Shown piece by piece: positions 11,684 to 24,130 of a stretch of 64,000 nt of DNA. Position 1 is the first letter of the stretch. Each line of letters opens with the position of its first letter. The position numbers and the translations under genes were made by a program. The notes beneath the pieces were generated by a model. The model was not told the DNA's origin and searched no databases. It worked only from the letters and a program-made list of their open reading frames with translations. Origin of the DNA: Paratinospora sagittata. Its lineage: Eukaryota; Streptophyta; Magnoliopsida; Ranunculales; Menispermaceae. The stretch is from NCBI GenBank assembly GCA_035771175.1, contig CM069605.1:18120288-18184287 (forward strand), written 5' to 3'.

Positions 11684-11701
11684 TGGTATCAAAGCCTAGG
11701 T
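11684..11701 (+). promoter_or_regulatory. PBS (tRNA-Met type)
   Basis: Reads TGGTATCAAAGCCTAGGT, one base from the common TGGTATCAGAGC PBS that pairs with initiator tRNA-Met. It lies two bases after the LTR end. Confidence 0.8.
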
Positions 11702-11938
11702 TAAAAACCTTTGAAGCTTAGGGTTGTGTGACTCATATACTGAACAAGTCTAGGCTAAGATTAGAAACATAAGTCTCAAGGAATAAATCACCAAGTAATA
11801 AAAGTCATTACCATTCAATGTCCATAAGTGATATGTGTGCTAGTTTAGCAGCATGAGCATGAACAAGTTATTTTTCCCTGACTTAGTTGGAATCTAAGTC
11901 TAGTCCTCTAACATGAGATTCGTGTTTTCTTCTCAGCC

Positions 11939-12128
11939 ATGATGCAAGGACGAAGAACGCCAAGAACTAGAGGTGCTAGAATAACTAATCAGAGTCAATG
12001 GGAATCAAAGGTCGAGACGATTAGGTAGCTTGAGGAGATGGTGCTAACCCAAAACCAACAAATGCAACTGTAGAGTGAACAATTGCAGATGTAGAGTGGC
12101 CAGATGCAAGAGGTTCGGGCATTTATCA
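11939..12128 (+). pseudogene. Tekay-like gag, N-terminal fragment
   Basis: An ATG at 11939 opens MMQGRRTPRTRGARITNQ, the Arg-rich start typical of Tekay/Del Gag, then a Gln-rich helix. Three TAG stops follow (RTIRQ-like and Gln positions, probably CAG to TAG). The frame is cut at 12128 by the LTR of the next element. Confidence 0.6.
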
Positions 12129-12418
12129 TGTCACAACCCCCTTTGTAAGGTGACATCACGACCGGCACAGAATACCATATACGCCGTACATTGACATGCA
12201 TGATACCCTGTTAGCCTTCTCACATACCAAAATCATTACAAATTTTTCGCCAGAGTCTCCCCATATATACGGGGTCTCACATACACCTAATATTCACAAT
12301 CATTTCCATAAACAAATTTATCAAATAATAAACACATTAATATCATTCCATCCATTCATAACCATATATATGTTCGACCACTACATTTATACATATCATG
12401 GGTAGTGTTATACATACA

Positions 12419-12489
<71 letters not shown>

Positions 12490-14104
12490 AAAACATAAAA
12501 GTTTATCCAAATCTCTCTCTCTCATACATACATTTCAAAAGCAAGTAATGCTCACTCCTCAGTAGCCTTTCTCTTGCCTTTGAAGTCACCACCTGTAATA
12601 AGAGAAAATTTGGGGTGAGCTACAACAAGCTCAGTGAATAATCTACCAGTGACATTACATATGCATTAATAATAAAATATGGCATTTCAACAATGTCAAC
12701 TCATATGCAAGCAACCATTTAATAATAATACATGATCAAAATAATTTTTGTTGCTCTATGCATTTTAATCCATGCATACTTCAACAAAATATATCCTCAC
12801 ATATATCCGACAGATAAATGCACAGGTCTATTCTCCTCCTGTATGCACTGTAACGAAAGGTCCGATCACATCTTACCATGCCACTCATATCACTCCAGGG
12901 CCTCATCCATAAGTATGATAGTAACCAATGCTATGAGCTCATTTCGACACTCATGCAATCTATTTTCCTACAGATTTACCCCAATGGTCTCGATCTGATA
13001 CTCTTCTTACTCTTGTAAGATCCAGTATGTTTGAGATTACAAATACATTTTATGCACTCAAACAATAATGCAAAAGTCAAGTCTTGCTTACGATTCATAA
13101 ACAAGTTGTACATACAATGCCACACATAAAACCAAAGGTAGGAATACTCACAATGGGTACAAGGTAAATTCTAACTAATGTACTCTTTCTACAGCTACTA
13201 CACAAGCAGCTCATTGGTACACAATCCCAAATCACCAATTCACCGTTTTTCTTTCTCAATTCACTGTAATTTCCATTGCCAATACGCTTTCAATTACAAT
13301 CTAACTTTAATCCATATCTAAACACCCAAAAACATCATTCGAATATGCCCCCCAAATCCTCAGCTGCTTCAACACAGCAGGGTTGGGAAACATTACTTCC
13401 AACCATGGAAAATCAACAATTTAACCCTCCAAAGATTCACAATTTAGCAATGAATCACTTACCAGCAATATCGTTCCTCAGAACCTTGATTCCCAACTCA
13501 AACCCACATTCAACAATCCATCAATCTAATCGATGAAAATCCACAAATTTCACATATCAACAACTTGGAGAGAGGAACACAAATACACAATTTTTAGCTA
13601 AAAAAGGTCAATCCTTACCTTGGATTCAAGCACCCTAGCTTCGTTCCTCTTCTCCCTTTTCATTCCCTTTCTTTTCTCCAGCTCCAGCAAGTAAAAATAT
13701 GCTGGAATGATCAAGATTTCTTTTTAAAATGTGCACAAACTACATCCTTGTCCATTTAAAAAGAACTATCAGACATGCAAAGAAGCGTGCTTCTTCCTTC
13801 TAGGAGTGCGCTTTTTCCCCTTAGGAGCACGCTTCTCAAAAAAAATTTAGAAACTTATATCTCGAGTTTTCACCACAAGAGCGCGCTTCTCCCTCAAGGA
13901 GCGCGCTTCTCAAAGCTTCAAGTGAAAATTTCACTAAGTGTTGGGTTTCCAATGTTATGTTTAAGGTCCAGGTACAACTACAACCCTAAAATACATGCAT
14001 TCACCCTATTCTGAGGCCATGTACATACGTATACGCATACAAATATGCTTAACAATACATATAAGTCAACGTACAAGTTTGACTCGTAAGTACGAGGGGT
14101 TACA
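12129..14104 (-). repeat. Tekay-like 3' LTR (1976 bp)
   Basis: The plus-strand ends are TGTCACAACC and GGGGTTACA; the minus strand starts TGTAACCCCTCG, typical of this lineage. The complement of a PPT (ATCTCCCCAAC) follows at 14105. It inserted into the gag fragment at 12128. Inside are a (TA)n tract (12422-12487) and a cluster of AAGCGCGCTTCTC-type palindromic phrases (about 13780-13915). Confidence 0.75.
12422..12487. repeat. (TA)n microsatellite
   Basis: About 66 bp of uninterrupted TA dinucleotides inside the LTR. Confidence 0.95.
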
Positions 14105-15275
14105 ATCTCCCCAACTTAAGGAATCTCGTCCTCAAAATTTAAATCATGGAATATATCTCAAGTGGCGAACAAATCTAGAAACTATTCCTGCATTTGATCT
14201 TCTCACTCCCAAGTTTGCTCTTCATTTACATGAAACTTCCATCTGATCCTAACCCGTCGAATTTGCCTATTCCTGAGTTTCTAAATTCATCTGGCTACGA
14301 TCTGGATTGGTTGTTCTGGATATGTCGTGTCCTCCCCAACTTGCCGGTTACATCCAAGACGTGTGTGAGGTCTGGATGATATTTTCTCAACTTAGATACA
14401 TGGAAAATATTGTGGACACCTGCCAACTGTGACGACAGAGCATGTTAATAAGCCAATGGACTTATCCTCTTAAGGATCTCAAATGGTCCTACAAATCGCG
14501 AAGAAAGTTTTCCTCCTACCCCGAATCTCAACTGGCCTTTCATTGGAGAAACCTTCAACAGAACCTAGTCTCCCACTGAAAATTCTAGAGGTCTATGTCT
14601 TTTGTCAAAATAACTCTTTTGACGGTCTTGGGTTGTTTTCAACATCTGTCTAATTTGTTTAATCTACTTTATGTGATCCATAATAATAGCTGGCCCCAAT
14701 AACTGCGACTCTCCCACCTCATACCAACTAGTAAGAGATTTGCAACGTCTATCGTACAGAGCCTCGAAGGGTGTCATGCCAAGACTAGCCTGATAATTGT
14801 TATTGTAGGCAAACTCACACAGATGAAGATACTCTCTCCAATTTCCACCAAACTCCAAAATACAAGATCTGAGGATATCCTCCAGCATTTGTATCACCCT
14901 CTCAGCCTGTCCATCTGACTGTGGATGATATGTTGTATTGAGACGGAGATAAGTCCCAAATCAAGTTTGCATTGAATGCCAGAACCTTGATGTAAACCTC
15001 GGATCTCTATCCGACACAATAAATACATGAACCCCATGTAATGTCACAATTTCTCATATATACAATTTGCTCAATCTATCCACAGAGTCTCTGTGTTCAT
15101 CAAAAGAAAATGAGCAGACTTAGTCAGTTTTTCAACGATAACCCAAATGGCATCGTGTCTGCCCTAGGATTTGGGCAATCCTTTAATAAAATTCATAGTA
15201 ATGTGCTCCCATTTTCATTCTAGAATAGATAATGTTGGCATCTGTCCTCCAGGTCTTCGATGTTCAGTTTTTACC
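14105..15275 (-). pseudogene. Tekay-like integrase, C-terminal half
   Basis: On the minus strand, the core segment at 14664-14897 reads WREYLHLCEFAYNNNYQASL and MTPFEALYDRRCKS, typical of gypsy integrase. Below it the C-terminal region reads QKSYFDKRHRPLEF, VLLKVSPMKGQLRFG, then FVGPFEIL (GPY/F module) and GVHNIFHVSKLRKYHPD, ending near the PPT at 14105. Stops interrupt the frame. The domain continues at 17523 beyond the inserted solo LTR. Confidence 0.8.
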
Positions 15276-17517
15276 TGTTGGTCCAATATTACCATCCAAG
15301 AGGGGCGTGAATTGGACATTGTGGATTTTCGCATTATTAATTAAACAAAATATAGTGCGCAGTAAGTAACCAGGAAAACAATAAAATGCAAGAAAAAATA
15401 AATGGACACAACCATTTATAGTGGTTTGGTTCCCCTTGAACCTACACCACTACCTGACCGCCCACAATCAGGATTTTCCTATCCACTAAGGGTTAGTCAA
15501 CTTACAGGCGTGACTAGAAGCCGTACAATCTAGTTAACTTGCAGGCGTAACTAGAAGCCCTAACCAACTTATGGGCATGGTTACAACTTGTACATAAACA
15601 AAGTATAGTCTCGGCTAACTCACAAGTCAACAATACATCAATGTTACAAATGATATGGAGAGATATTGTAAAATATTCTCAAATTTCTAGCATACAACCT
15701 TGAATAAATAATCTCTACTATCCCAACCACAATCTTTCAAATGAAGTGCTATGTTGAAATAGTTATTTTCAAATACATGCAATCGATTCAAATAATGATA
15801 ATATAAGATCAAGAATTGAATATACACATGTATGTTCTAATATTGATTCTAAAGTTGATATATGAAACGCAATAATCAATATGCACAAATGATCAAAACC
15901 TGTTGATTCAAAATAGATAAATGATTAAGTTCAAGAATCAATATGCTCAAGTAATGATCAATGAAATTGATTCAAAGATAGTATAAGTTTAGCACGAGAA
16001 TTGATATCAAACAAGATATTTGAGACCACTAATCAAGATGATATAATATGCAAGATCAAATATGGTTTCATAAACACTTCAACAGAACTGTTTTAAAGAT
16101 AGATATAAATCAAACACAAAAACTGTTTAACAATCACAAACACAATCACACGAATCTTAAATAGAGATTTTACCCAACTCTTGGGAAAGATGAAGCATAC
16201 AAGATTCTCCAATGTGTGAAGGTGATTGAGAGTGATTTCTCCTTCAAGAAATATCAAGATCTACAAGATATGTAATGAACTCACTCAAGAACGGCTTGAT
16301 TTATGCTCAAGAGAAACTGACAAGTTTTTCAAAAAGTTTTGAAAGATTAAGTGAACTATTCGGAAGTTTGAATCAAAGATTCAAACGTAGGTAAACTTTT
16401 GCTTTGAAAAGATATTTAAATCACTTAAGAACTTGTTTTTGACTTGTAGAAATGAAAGTATGAAAATTGGCACAAGTTCCAAACTTTTGCAAAAGTTGCT
16501 CTCAAATAAGTGTGGTATTTATAGAAAAATACCAATCCGAGGCACAGGAACGCGTTCTTAGAGAGAGGAGCACGTTTCTTGTTTGAAATCTAAAAAGTTT
16601 CAGATTTTCCTCCAAAGCAGGAGCACGCTTCTTAATATGTTCGTTGGGCATAAGAGCGAGGTTCTTCATTAAGAACCATTGACTCTATAAAAATTCCTAT
16701 TATGCCCTTTTCTACAGAGCGCGTTCCTCAAACAAAGGAGCGCGTTTTTTAAACTTTGATCAGAAAAATCTGATTTTAGGGAAAAAGCACAGGAGCGCGT
16801 TTCTTATATGAGGAGCGCGTTCCTTCATGTTGAAAGTGACAGAAACACGATTTTTCGATCAAAAAGAGTTTAAGATATTGTCAAACATATAAACCAACTT
16901 TGAAAACATTTTGGACAAGATTAAAACATAATTTGCGAGATAAATTCGTGTAAGCCAATCAATTAATACAGATAACCAAGCCGTTCGATATAATACGCGT
17001 AAAATGACGAAAACCATGCAAAGTTGGTAATATGAGTGCATAATAAACAATGATATGGATATGCATGATTCACAACCTTAGCTATATGATTATGATAATC
17101 ATGATAATGTATGTGCATGCATGATCAATATGATAATAGTATATGTACATGAATATCTAATGACCTATATGCATGATTTTCAAAAGATGCAAATTATATT
17201 GTGGTTGGAACAAGTAAGGATTACTCTACAGCACTAAGATTTCAGACAAAAGATTATAGACATGACGCTCTTGAATCTTCGTGCATTATTGTTCCTCTAC
17301 AACACTAAGATTCTAGACAAAAGATTATAGACTTGAAGTTCTTGAATCTTCGTGCATTATTGCTCCTCTAGTTCCATCCACATGTTTTGACGATATAGTT
17401 GAATCCATCTGATATAGCTAGTTAGCACTTAAACAACTAAGTCAAAGATATTAGTGATCACAAGTACGTTGTTTGTAATCATCAAAACAAAACCGGGTGA
17501 GAGTCGTTACATTAACA
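15276..17517 (-). mobile_element. SIRE-like copia solo LTR, 2242 bp, TSD TTACC
   Basis: Starts TGTTGGTCC and ends ATTAACA. The flanks 15271-15275 and 17518-17522 are both TTACC, a perfect 5-bp target duplication, and the integrase reading resumes on each side, so the borders are exact. The AAGAGGGGCGTGAATTGG string is the complement of the usual copia LTR 3' end, giving minus orientation. It has no internal region. At 16548-16836 it carries repeated GGAGCGCGTTTCTT-type phrases. Confidence 0.9.
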
Positions 17518-17522
17518 TTACC

Positions 17523-18210
17523 TACTAGAACACCCCACATTTCTGAACATATTCAGCTATATCCTTCTTCATCCCATGCCACCAAACTGTTATTTTCATA
17601 TCATGATACATTTTGGTTGTTCCTGAGTGAATGGTATATAGAGATCTACGTGTTCTCTGGAGTAACTTAGCTCTCAAATCATAATTAACAGGAACCCATA
17701 ATCTCCCCTGAAACCGTTACACCATTTGAATCTCATTGTCAATCAACTCGTTCAGCTCTATTAGCCCAGGCATTATACATATTGAAATCTAGATCATGCT
17801 GCTGCAGATCCTTGATCTTCTAAATATGAGTATTTGTAAGCTATACATGCATTTGGGCACAGATATCAACATGTGGTGTTATAGAGAGTACACTCATCAT
17901 TGTAACTCTCTCTAGTAATCACCACTCATGGGCCATCTGACAAGCCACCACACCAGTTTTTGTTTGTTTCATTCTCAGTGCAACGGTAACTACGTTGGCC
18001 TCCCAGGATGATACTCCAATGTAAAGTCATAATCCTTCAGGAATTCCAGCCATCTTCTTTGCCTCATATTCAACTCTTTCTGATCAAAGAGATACTTCAA
18101 ACTCTTATGATCTAAAAATAGTGTGAACTTTTCACCATAAACATAATGCCTCCATAGTTTCAGTGCAAAGACAACTGCAGCCAGTTCCAAATCATGCCCA
18201 GGGTCCATAA
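17523..18210 (-). pseudogene. Tekay-like RNase H C-terminus and integrase zinc finger
   Basis: Minus strand. 17990-18208 reads [40 protein letters not shown] and [11 protein letters not shown], an RNase H C-terminus. 17523-17660 reads [14 protein letters not shown] and KKDIAEYVQKCG, the His/Cys part of the integrase zinc finger. It is the upstream half of the pol split by the solo LTR. The N-terminal RNase H, RT and gag are missing: homology stops at about 18205, replaced by SIRE-like sequence. Confidence 0.8.
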
Positions 18211-18555
18211 TTTAAATATTACAAACTTTCTCCTGATTTTGCTCAAGGCCTTGCGGAGCAAAAAGATAAAGGCTTCAAACCTGGTCCACCTCTTGATCCA
18301 TTTAAATTTGGTGTTTCCAAGCATGCCCGCGAAAAATTTATTGAAAAATCTAGGCAGACTGTTGTAATTGACAAATTTGTCAAAAGTTTGAGAAAATGCT
18401 CAAGTGGTTCCTCAAAGCCATGTGTGCCCACGAAACCCAAGGAATCTAAACATAGTTCCAGGGATCCAATAAGGATGAGGAGGCCAAAAGAAAAAGGAAG
18501 GGGAAGAGTCCGAGTACATGCTAAGCCTACCCACTTTTTGATGTTTTCAAAATAA
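18211..18555 (+). pseudogene. C-terminal fragment of a SIRE-like internal ORF
   Basis: A frame of 114 codons that is open from the truncation point to a TAA at 18553-18555 and has no start codon. It reads LSPDFAQGLAEQKDKGFKPG, PFKFGVSKHAREKF, then a Ser/Lys/Arg-rich tail (PRPKEKGRGRV-like). It is basic and low in hydrophobics. Its place before the PPT suggests the 3' ORF of a SIRE-type element; I do not recognise a domain. Confidence 0.45.
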
Positions 18556-18833
18556 GGAGAAGTGAATGAAGATATTGAGGCTCAGAGGGAAGCTACAAGT
18601 CAGGGGGAGTTCATCTGAGTTTTTGTTCAATATGACGACTATATAATTATCATGTTCTTGTATATTGTGTTTGTACTCATCTTGTAATTTATATGACTAA
18701 AATCAGATATACCTGACATGCTTGCAGATAATCTTGACATACTTGCTACTCTAAATTCCTCATATGTTTCAGTAAATAAATATAATTATCTGCATGATCT
18801 ATGGGTATTTGAAATCATCAAAAAGGGGGAGAT

Positions 18834-20834
18834 TGTTATCTCAATGAACCCCATGTCATAAATGTTTTGATGATTTTAAATATCTCCAATCTGTGTATCT
18901 AATGATCTTGTCAAGTGTTTCAGATTTATCAAGAATCAAGATCAATGAACTATACTCACAAGCCTATTGAACATCAATTAAAGTTTCGAGTCCTTCAGTA
19001 CTTTAGAATGTAAGGACTACCGATCAAATTCGCTCTCAGCAAGATTTAATCATTTTCGTATTTTGATCATCACATTTTAAAGGTACTTTATGATTTTTAA
19101 AGTATTTGATTTGATTAGAAAAACACCATGATTTTAATCATGTTTTATCAAGCTTTAATCGAAATATCAAAAATCATTTTTATAGAGTCTTTCAGGACGC
19201 TAATGACTTAGCATCGCTCTCCTGGACTTGATAAGTCAGGACGTTGATGACTCATTAGGACGCTGATAACATTCAAGATTGAAATGAATTGATTCATCAA
19301 GGCGCTCTCTTGTAAGTAGCGGTCTCCCTTCAGTCAACCTTTGAAAGTGTCAAGACACTGACTTAGTTTCAGCTCGATAAAAGTTCTCTTAGTATTTTTA
19401 ATTGTTTTCTATCTTGAAAGACACTAATAGTTATAAGTTGAAAAACTGTCATGACGCTACTTTTGTAGGAGCGCCATCATCCTTAGAATCAACTTAATAA
19501 CTTTCAGGACACTTACTGTCATTCAACACACTTAATATTGTTTTCAAATTGTTTTAAAAATATCAAGACGCTAACTCTTGAGTAGCGCCCTCGTGTGTTT
19601 AAGTGTTTTAAAACAAAGCAGGACGCTAACTGTCGATTAGCACCCTCAAGATTTAAGTCGTTTTAATCGTCAAAGTAAGTCATGACGCTTACGAGTTAGT
19701 AGCGTCCTCACTTTACTATTCGGTAGGACGCTAATGCTCCATGAACGCCCTCAAGGAACAAAACGACAAAAATGATATTTTTGTTGTTCTGACAAGTACA
19801 TCTTTTTGAGCCACTTTTCATAACAACTTTTCGTACAAAGATTAACTTTTTGGATTTGTCAGAGATATCCTCTGATGTATGAACCACGTCTCTTAAACTT
19901 TCATTATTCATGAATCTGGAGAGATTCAGAATGTTCATAAAATGTGTAGTTCCCATTTTCGTGATACACTCTTGCTGTTGTCAGTGTTCATATTTGAATT
20001 TTAAATTCAAATGAGCAGCAACTTCATCTCTACAAGTCTATAAATACCAGCACTTAACAATTGGTTAAGACACCAAAAATTCTCTGAGCCAAAACACTTT
20101 TGAAAGTTAGTCGAATTTTCATTTGATTGGAAAAGTTTAAGCTAATTTGTGTTCAAAGCATTTTTTTAAAAACTTTGCTTACTCAAAAAAAATTTCATAC
20201 TGAGATAAATTTCTATCTTATTCTGAAAATCTATTTAAAGACCGAATTGTTTTCACTCAAATTCTCAGCACTGCTTTAACTTATATTATTCTTGCTGAAA
20301 GAAAATTTTGAGAGATAGTTCATAAGATACAGTTGTGCTTAATTTCATATCTTGTATAATGTATCAAGGTTGTAATAGTAGTTAGATAAACTACTGAGTT
20401 GATATTCTCATATTCAACAAGGTTAGGTCTTCTCATACTCGTAAGTTGAGAAACGGTCTTCTCACACCCGTAAGTTGAGAAATGGTAGTTCTCGCACCCA
20501 TAAGTTGAGAAAGCTTAGGTCTGTCTCACACTTGTAAGTTGGGATAGGTTGGTCTCAAGCCTGCAAGTTGAGCAGTGTAATGGTTGTTCTCACACCCACA
20601 AGTTGAGAAAAGGTATAACGGTCTGATTCTCACCTATAAGAGAATCCCTTAGTGATAAGGTTTAAAATCCTAACTGAGGAGGTTAGATAGTGGACGTAGG
20701 CTAGTAGCCAAACCACTATAAATTGACTGTGCATATTTATTTACATTCCGCACTTTAATTTTTTCATTGCATTTAATTTTAGATTGTCAAAGTGTCCAAT
20801 TCACCCCCCCCTCTTGGACATACCTGGGCCAACA
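18834..20834 (+). repeat. SIRE-like 3' LTR (2001 bp)
   Basis: Starts TGTTATCTC after the PPT and ends CTGGGCCAACA; just before the end is ATTCACCCCCCCCTCTTGG, the characteristic copia LTR 3' end. It contains about ten AGGACGCTA-N-TAGCGCCCTC phrases (19190-19760) and six tandem copies of a roughly 38-bp unit built on TTCTCACACCCGTAAGTTGAG (20415-20625). It is related to the solo LTRs at 27542, 34425 and 42208. Confidence 0.85.
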
Positions 20835-22185
20835 CCAGTAATTACTACTTATAATCTATTGAGGGAATGATTCTTGTATTCATTTCCAAGTAATCATCCT
20901 TCCAATTAGAACATGAGTAGCTTTCCTCGAAAATAGTAGCTAGAACCAAGTCCTACGTTCCTCAACCATATAGACTCCCACGTAGCTCTTTAAATCTAAA
21001 TAGGATTATTAGACATGATTATCCTCGTAGGGAGTACACTCAACCTACTCGATTATGTCCAAAACTCTAACATCCAATAGATTCGTTAAGCCCATGTAGA
21101 AATCTCTACCTTTCATCCGTGCCACATCCATTCACACATATGAACAAGCATATCAAATATAAATACATATGATGATATAAATGAAAATACAAATAAGATT
21201 CTATTCATACCAAAAGTCAGAATAATTTCCCCCACTCTCAATCGAGTCAAACTCCTTTACTAGAACTTGCACACATCATTTTATTTATATCAATACAAAT
21301 TAACCATTCTCAAGCTAAATTCTTGCCATTCTCGCTATTTCCACTACTGGAAGTTTATCAATTTCATTCCAAAATTCAATCTCAACACATCCATCATCAA
21401 GAACAATAAGAATTGGTACTTTAATCCAATGCCTACAAGTTCCTAATTCCATTTCTATGTGTTCTCAATTGATTTTACACCTTCAACTAGGTTACCGATC
21501 TATGTATTCACTAATTCAAAATATAACCCCTACAAATCAAAGTTTCGGCAAAAATTAGGCAACAAGAAACCGTATTTACCATTTCTAATGAATTCCCAAT
21601 CAAAAACATTGAAACCCTAATTTTGGGAATGCTCAAAACGTCGTCTATAACAAAAAGTATTTCGTAGGAAAGGTTTTTCTCAACACCATTAACATTTTAA
21701 CAATGAGATTTGAGGGAAACCACCTACCTAGGGTTTGATTTGGTAAAGAATCGCCCGAAACCCCTTTTCTCCTTTCTTCCCTTTTGTTCTCTGTTGAAAT
21801 AGGTTGAAATGAGAGGAAAAAAAATGAGGGTTTTGCTTTTATATTTACGCACACCACCTCACCTACATCTTTTAAAAAAATTGTAAACATTGTGAGGAGT
21901 GCGCTCCTTCTTGCTCTGAGATAGAACACCATTTTGCCTCTACCCAAAACTGAGTTTTTTCTTAGGGGAGGATGCTCCTCCACACTGGGAGCAAGCACCT
22001 AGTGCTCAACTCTACCATATTTCCTATTTTTCACCTATTTCCTTCCCGATTGGTTTTCCGGCCAATCCTACATCAAATATAAACAATATATGCTCCAAAA
22101 AGCATGCAACACACACTCTACCTCTATTGGTCACATTTCCTAAAAATTTTGGGGGTCCCGTTTTATGAAAATAAGGGTCATTACA
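20835..22185 (-). repeat. Tekay-like LTR fragment
   Basis: The right end, read on the minus strand, starts TGTAATGACCCTTATTTTC, the usual start of Tekay/Del-type LTRs. The left side is cut by the SIRE LTR at 20834. No PPT follows on the right, so this is an outer end (5' LTR or solo). GAGCGC-like phrases occur at 21896-22006. It differs from the LTR at 12129-14104. Confidence 0.55.
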
Positions 22186-22213
22186 GTCGATGTGTGACAA
22201 ACGTCGCGCGTGA

Positions 22214-22440
22214 GTAAATCTTGGCCATGGCCTAAGGCTAGGCCAAGGGCGCCTCAATCACGACCGAGGCATGGTTGAGACATGGTGTGCCTCGGCCACG
22301 GCTAAGGCATGGTGTGTCTCGGTCATGGTCGAGGCATGTTGTACCTCGGCCATGGCCATGGCATGTGGTGTTGTGCCTCAACATTGGTTGAGGCATGGTA
22401 GACCTCAACCATGGCCGAGGCAAGGTGTAACTTGGCCAAA
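22214..22440. repeat. 27-bp minisatellite, about 7 imperfect copies
   Basis: The consensus reads about CGAGGCATGGTGTGCCTC followed by GGCCATGGC. Copies start near 22265, 22302, 22329 and 22391 with variants between. The unit is a multiple of three and partly palindromic (GGCCATGGCC), so both strands stay open and yield repetitive spurious ORFs. GC-rich island in AT-rich DNA. Confidence 0.8.
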
Positions 22441-22647
22441 GTTTTGTTCCCGGTTCTAGCACAATTTTGTTTATGACTTGGAGTTAGTTTTTATCTTTTG
22501 CTTTGAATGTATGTGAAGATTAAAATGATGGATGAAAGCTACATTAAAATTTTCTTTTGGAAGTGAGGTCTTTATGCCATTGGCATAAAGTTCTTAAAAG
22601 TTAAAATAAATGTAAATGAACAAGTTGACTTTTGTGATTGTATATAT

Positions 22648-23054
22648 TAGGGGTGAAATCGGGTCGAATGGGGTGGGGTTTTTGCCCCCTAACCCACCCG
22701 ACCCGATGAGGCCGGGTTGGCCCCCCATTAAATAGCCTAATTTTCTAAAAGCTTAATAACTACTATTTAAGCTTATATTAGTAATAAAATATGTTGGATT
22801 ATCATGTATCCAACTTATTAAACTACTATTTAAGCTTTAAAAGATGAGATTTCTCTTTTTTGAGAGAACTCATATATGTACAACTCAAGCTACTCTTAAT
22901 GAGAATAAACTCATATATATATATTTTAAGAGGTCGGATCGGGTCGGGTTTGGTTGGGTTGCTAAAAAATTAACCCGACCAACCCGACATATCAATCAAA
23001 CCCGACCCGAAATGGTCGGGTTTGGTTGGGTCGGTCGGGTTGCTTACACCCCTA
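22648..23054. mobile_element. hAT-type MITE, 407 bp, TSD GTATATAT
   Basis: The termini TAGGGGTGAAA and TTACACCCCTA are inverted. The flanks 22640-22647 and 23055-23062 are both GTATATAT, a perfect 8-bp duplication as made by hAT transposases. The ends are rich in CGGGTCGGGTT repeats on one side and AACCCGACC on the other, giving long subterminal complementarity. No ORF. Confidence 0.9.
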
Positions 23055-23240
23055 GTATATATTACTTTTTATAACGGACATATTATGTAATTTCAGGCTC
23101 CGCTATATTTGTTTTAATGAAATGTAGATTGTTTTAAGTTGAGCATAATTATAAAAACTTAAGCATTATAAAATACTAATTAATGTGCACGTATGTTGCC
23201 CATGAACAAAAGTTCAATATTTTGTTTTAACTAATCAAAT

Positions 23241-23609
23241 ATAAAACTTTAATGATAGTTGAAAAAAAAAATTATCTAGAAAATACAATTTTCTTGAGAA
23301 ATAATTTCTTAAGAAATTTATTTTTAAAGTTTTTTCATAATTATTTGATTGTAGATGAGAAAATATTTTTTAACACACTAATGACGTAAAAAAATTGGAT
23401 AATGAAAAGTTTCATAAAATATAAATGTTAACATTATCAACAATACTAACAATTTTCTCATGAGAAAATTAAATTTTCTTACCTCTACATGTGAGAAAAT
23501 TTTGATGAGAAAATAAAAAGGTTGAGAAAAAAAAATTTCGAGAAAATATTGACAATCAAACGTTCAACTTTTTCATTTTCTTGAGAAAATAAACCAATCA
23601 AACAGGACC
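23241..23609 (-). mobile_element. PIF/Harbinger-like MITE, copy 1 (degenerate)
   Basis: Ends AAACAGGACC followed by TAA (23610-23612). The interior, TTTCTTGAGAAATAATTTCTTAAG onward, matches the reverse complement of the element at 24131-24418 over most of its length. The left end is eroded, so the start is approximate. The high density of GAGAAAAT/ATTTTCTC makes it highly self-complementary. Confidence 0.6.
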
Positions 23610-23612
23610 TAA

Positions 23613-24127
23613 AGGAAAAAAATTGAGAGAAAATATAAAGATTCAATTATCCCCTAAAAGGGCTTGATATACACTGGAAAAGATTCAATTAAGAGAATCA
23701 ACACTCTCCCTTCATTTAATGTTAAAGGATTTTTCCTTCTCTTCTCCGGATTTTTTTCATTAGAAAATGGGTAATGCAATCACCCAAAACCATACAAACT
23801 TGCATTCTTCATTGTTTTTATTTTCGTACTTTATTGATGAATTTGTTTGAGATAGACCAACCATCTTATATTTATACACTCTTTGGTTGTCTCATCATGG
23901 TATGCTTCAATGGATGAATCCGCAAACTCAGATGCTTTATCCAATCCTGCTCTTCCCGTAAAAGAAATCATAAGAGAAAATTAGTGCCTACCAACTATGT
24001 GAATAGAGAGAGAAAAAAAAAAAAACAGACGTTGGTTATTTGCTATTTTGGAGATTTTTTAAGAAGTGATAAGTATCATTTAACGGTGCAATTAGCAAGT
24101 TGTTGAAAGTAAAACTAATGCCATTAT
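23613..24127. other. Spacer between the two inverted MITEs
   Basis: About 515 bp of AT-rich DNA. No ORF, RNA gene or repeat that I can support. Confidence 0.5.
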
Positions 24128-24130
24128 TTA

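Larger units (their letters stand above)
18211..20834 (+). mobile_element. SIRE-like copia element, 3' end only
   Basis: The tail of an internal ORF (18211-18555), a spacer with the PPT AAAAAGGGGGAGAT ending at 18833, and a 2001-bp 3' LTR. The upstream body is absent: the fragment abuts gypsy RNase H at 18210. The AAAAAGGGGGAGATTGTTA junction is typical of copia elements. Confidence 0.8.

Noticed and set aside
12129..22185. Interpretation of 12129-22185 as one minus element with two LTRs
   Set aside because: The LTR at 12129 starts TGTAACCCC and that at 22185 starts TGTAATGACCC on the element strand, the interiors differ, and no matching flanking duplication was found.
22238..22462. Open frames on both strands with Pro/Trp/Arg-rich repeats
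   Set aside because: They are translations of the 27-bp minisatellite and have no independent coding signal.
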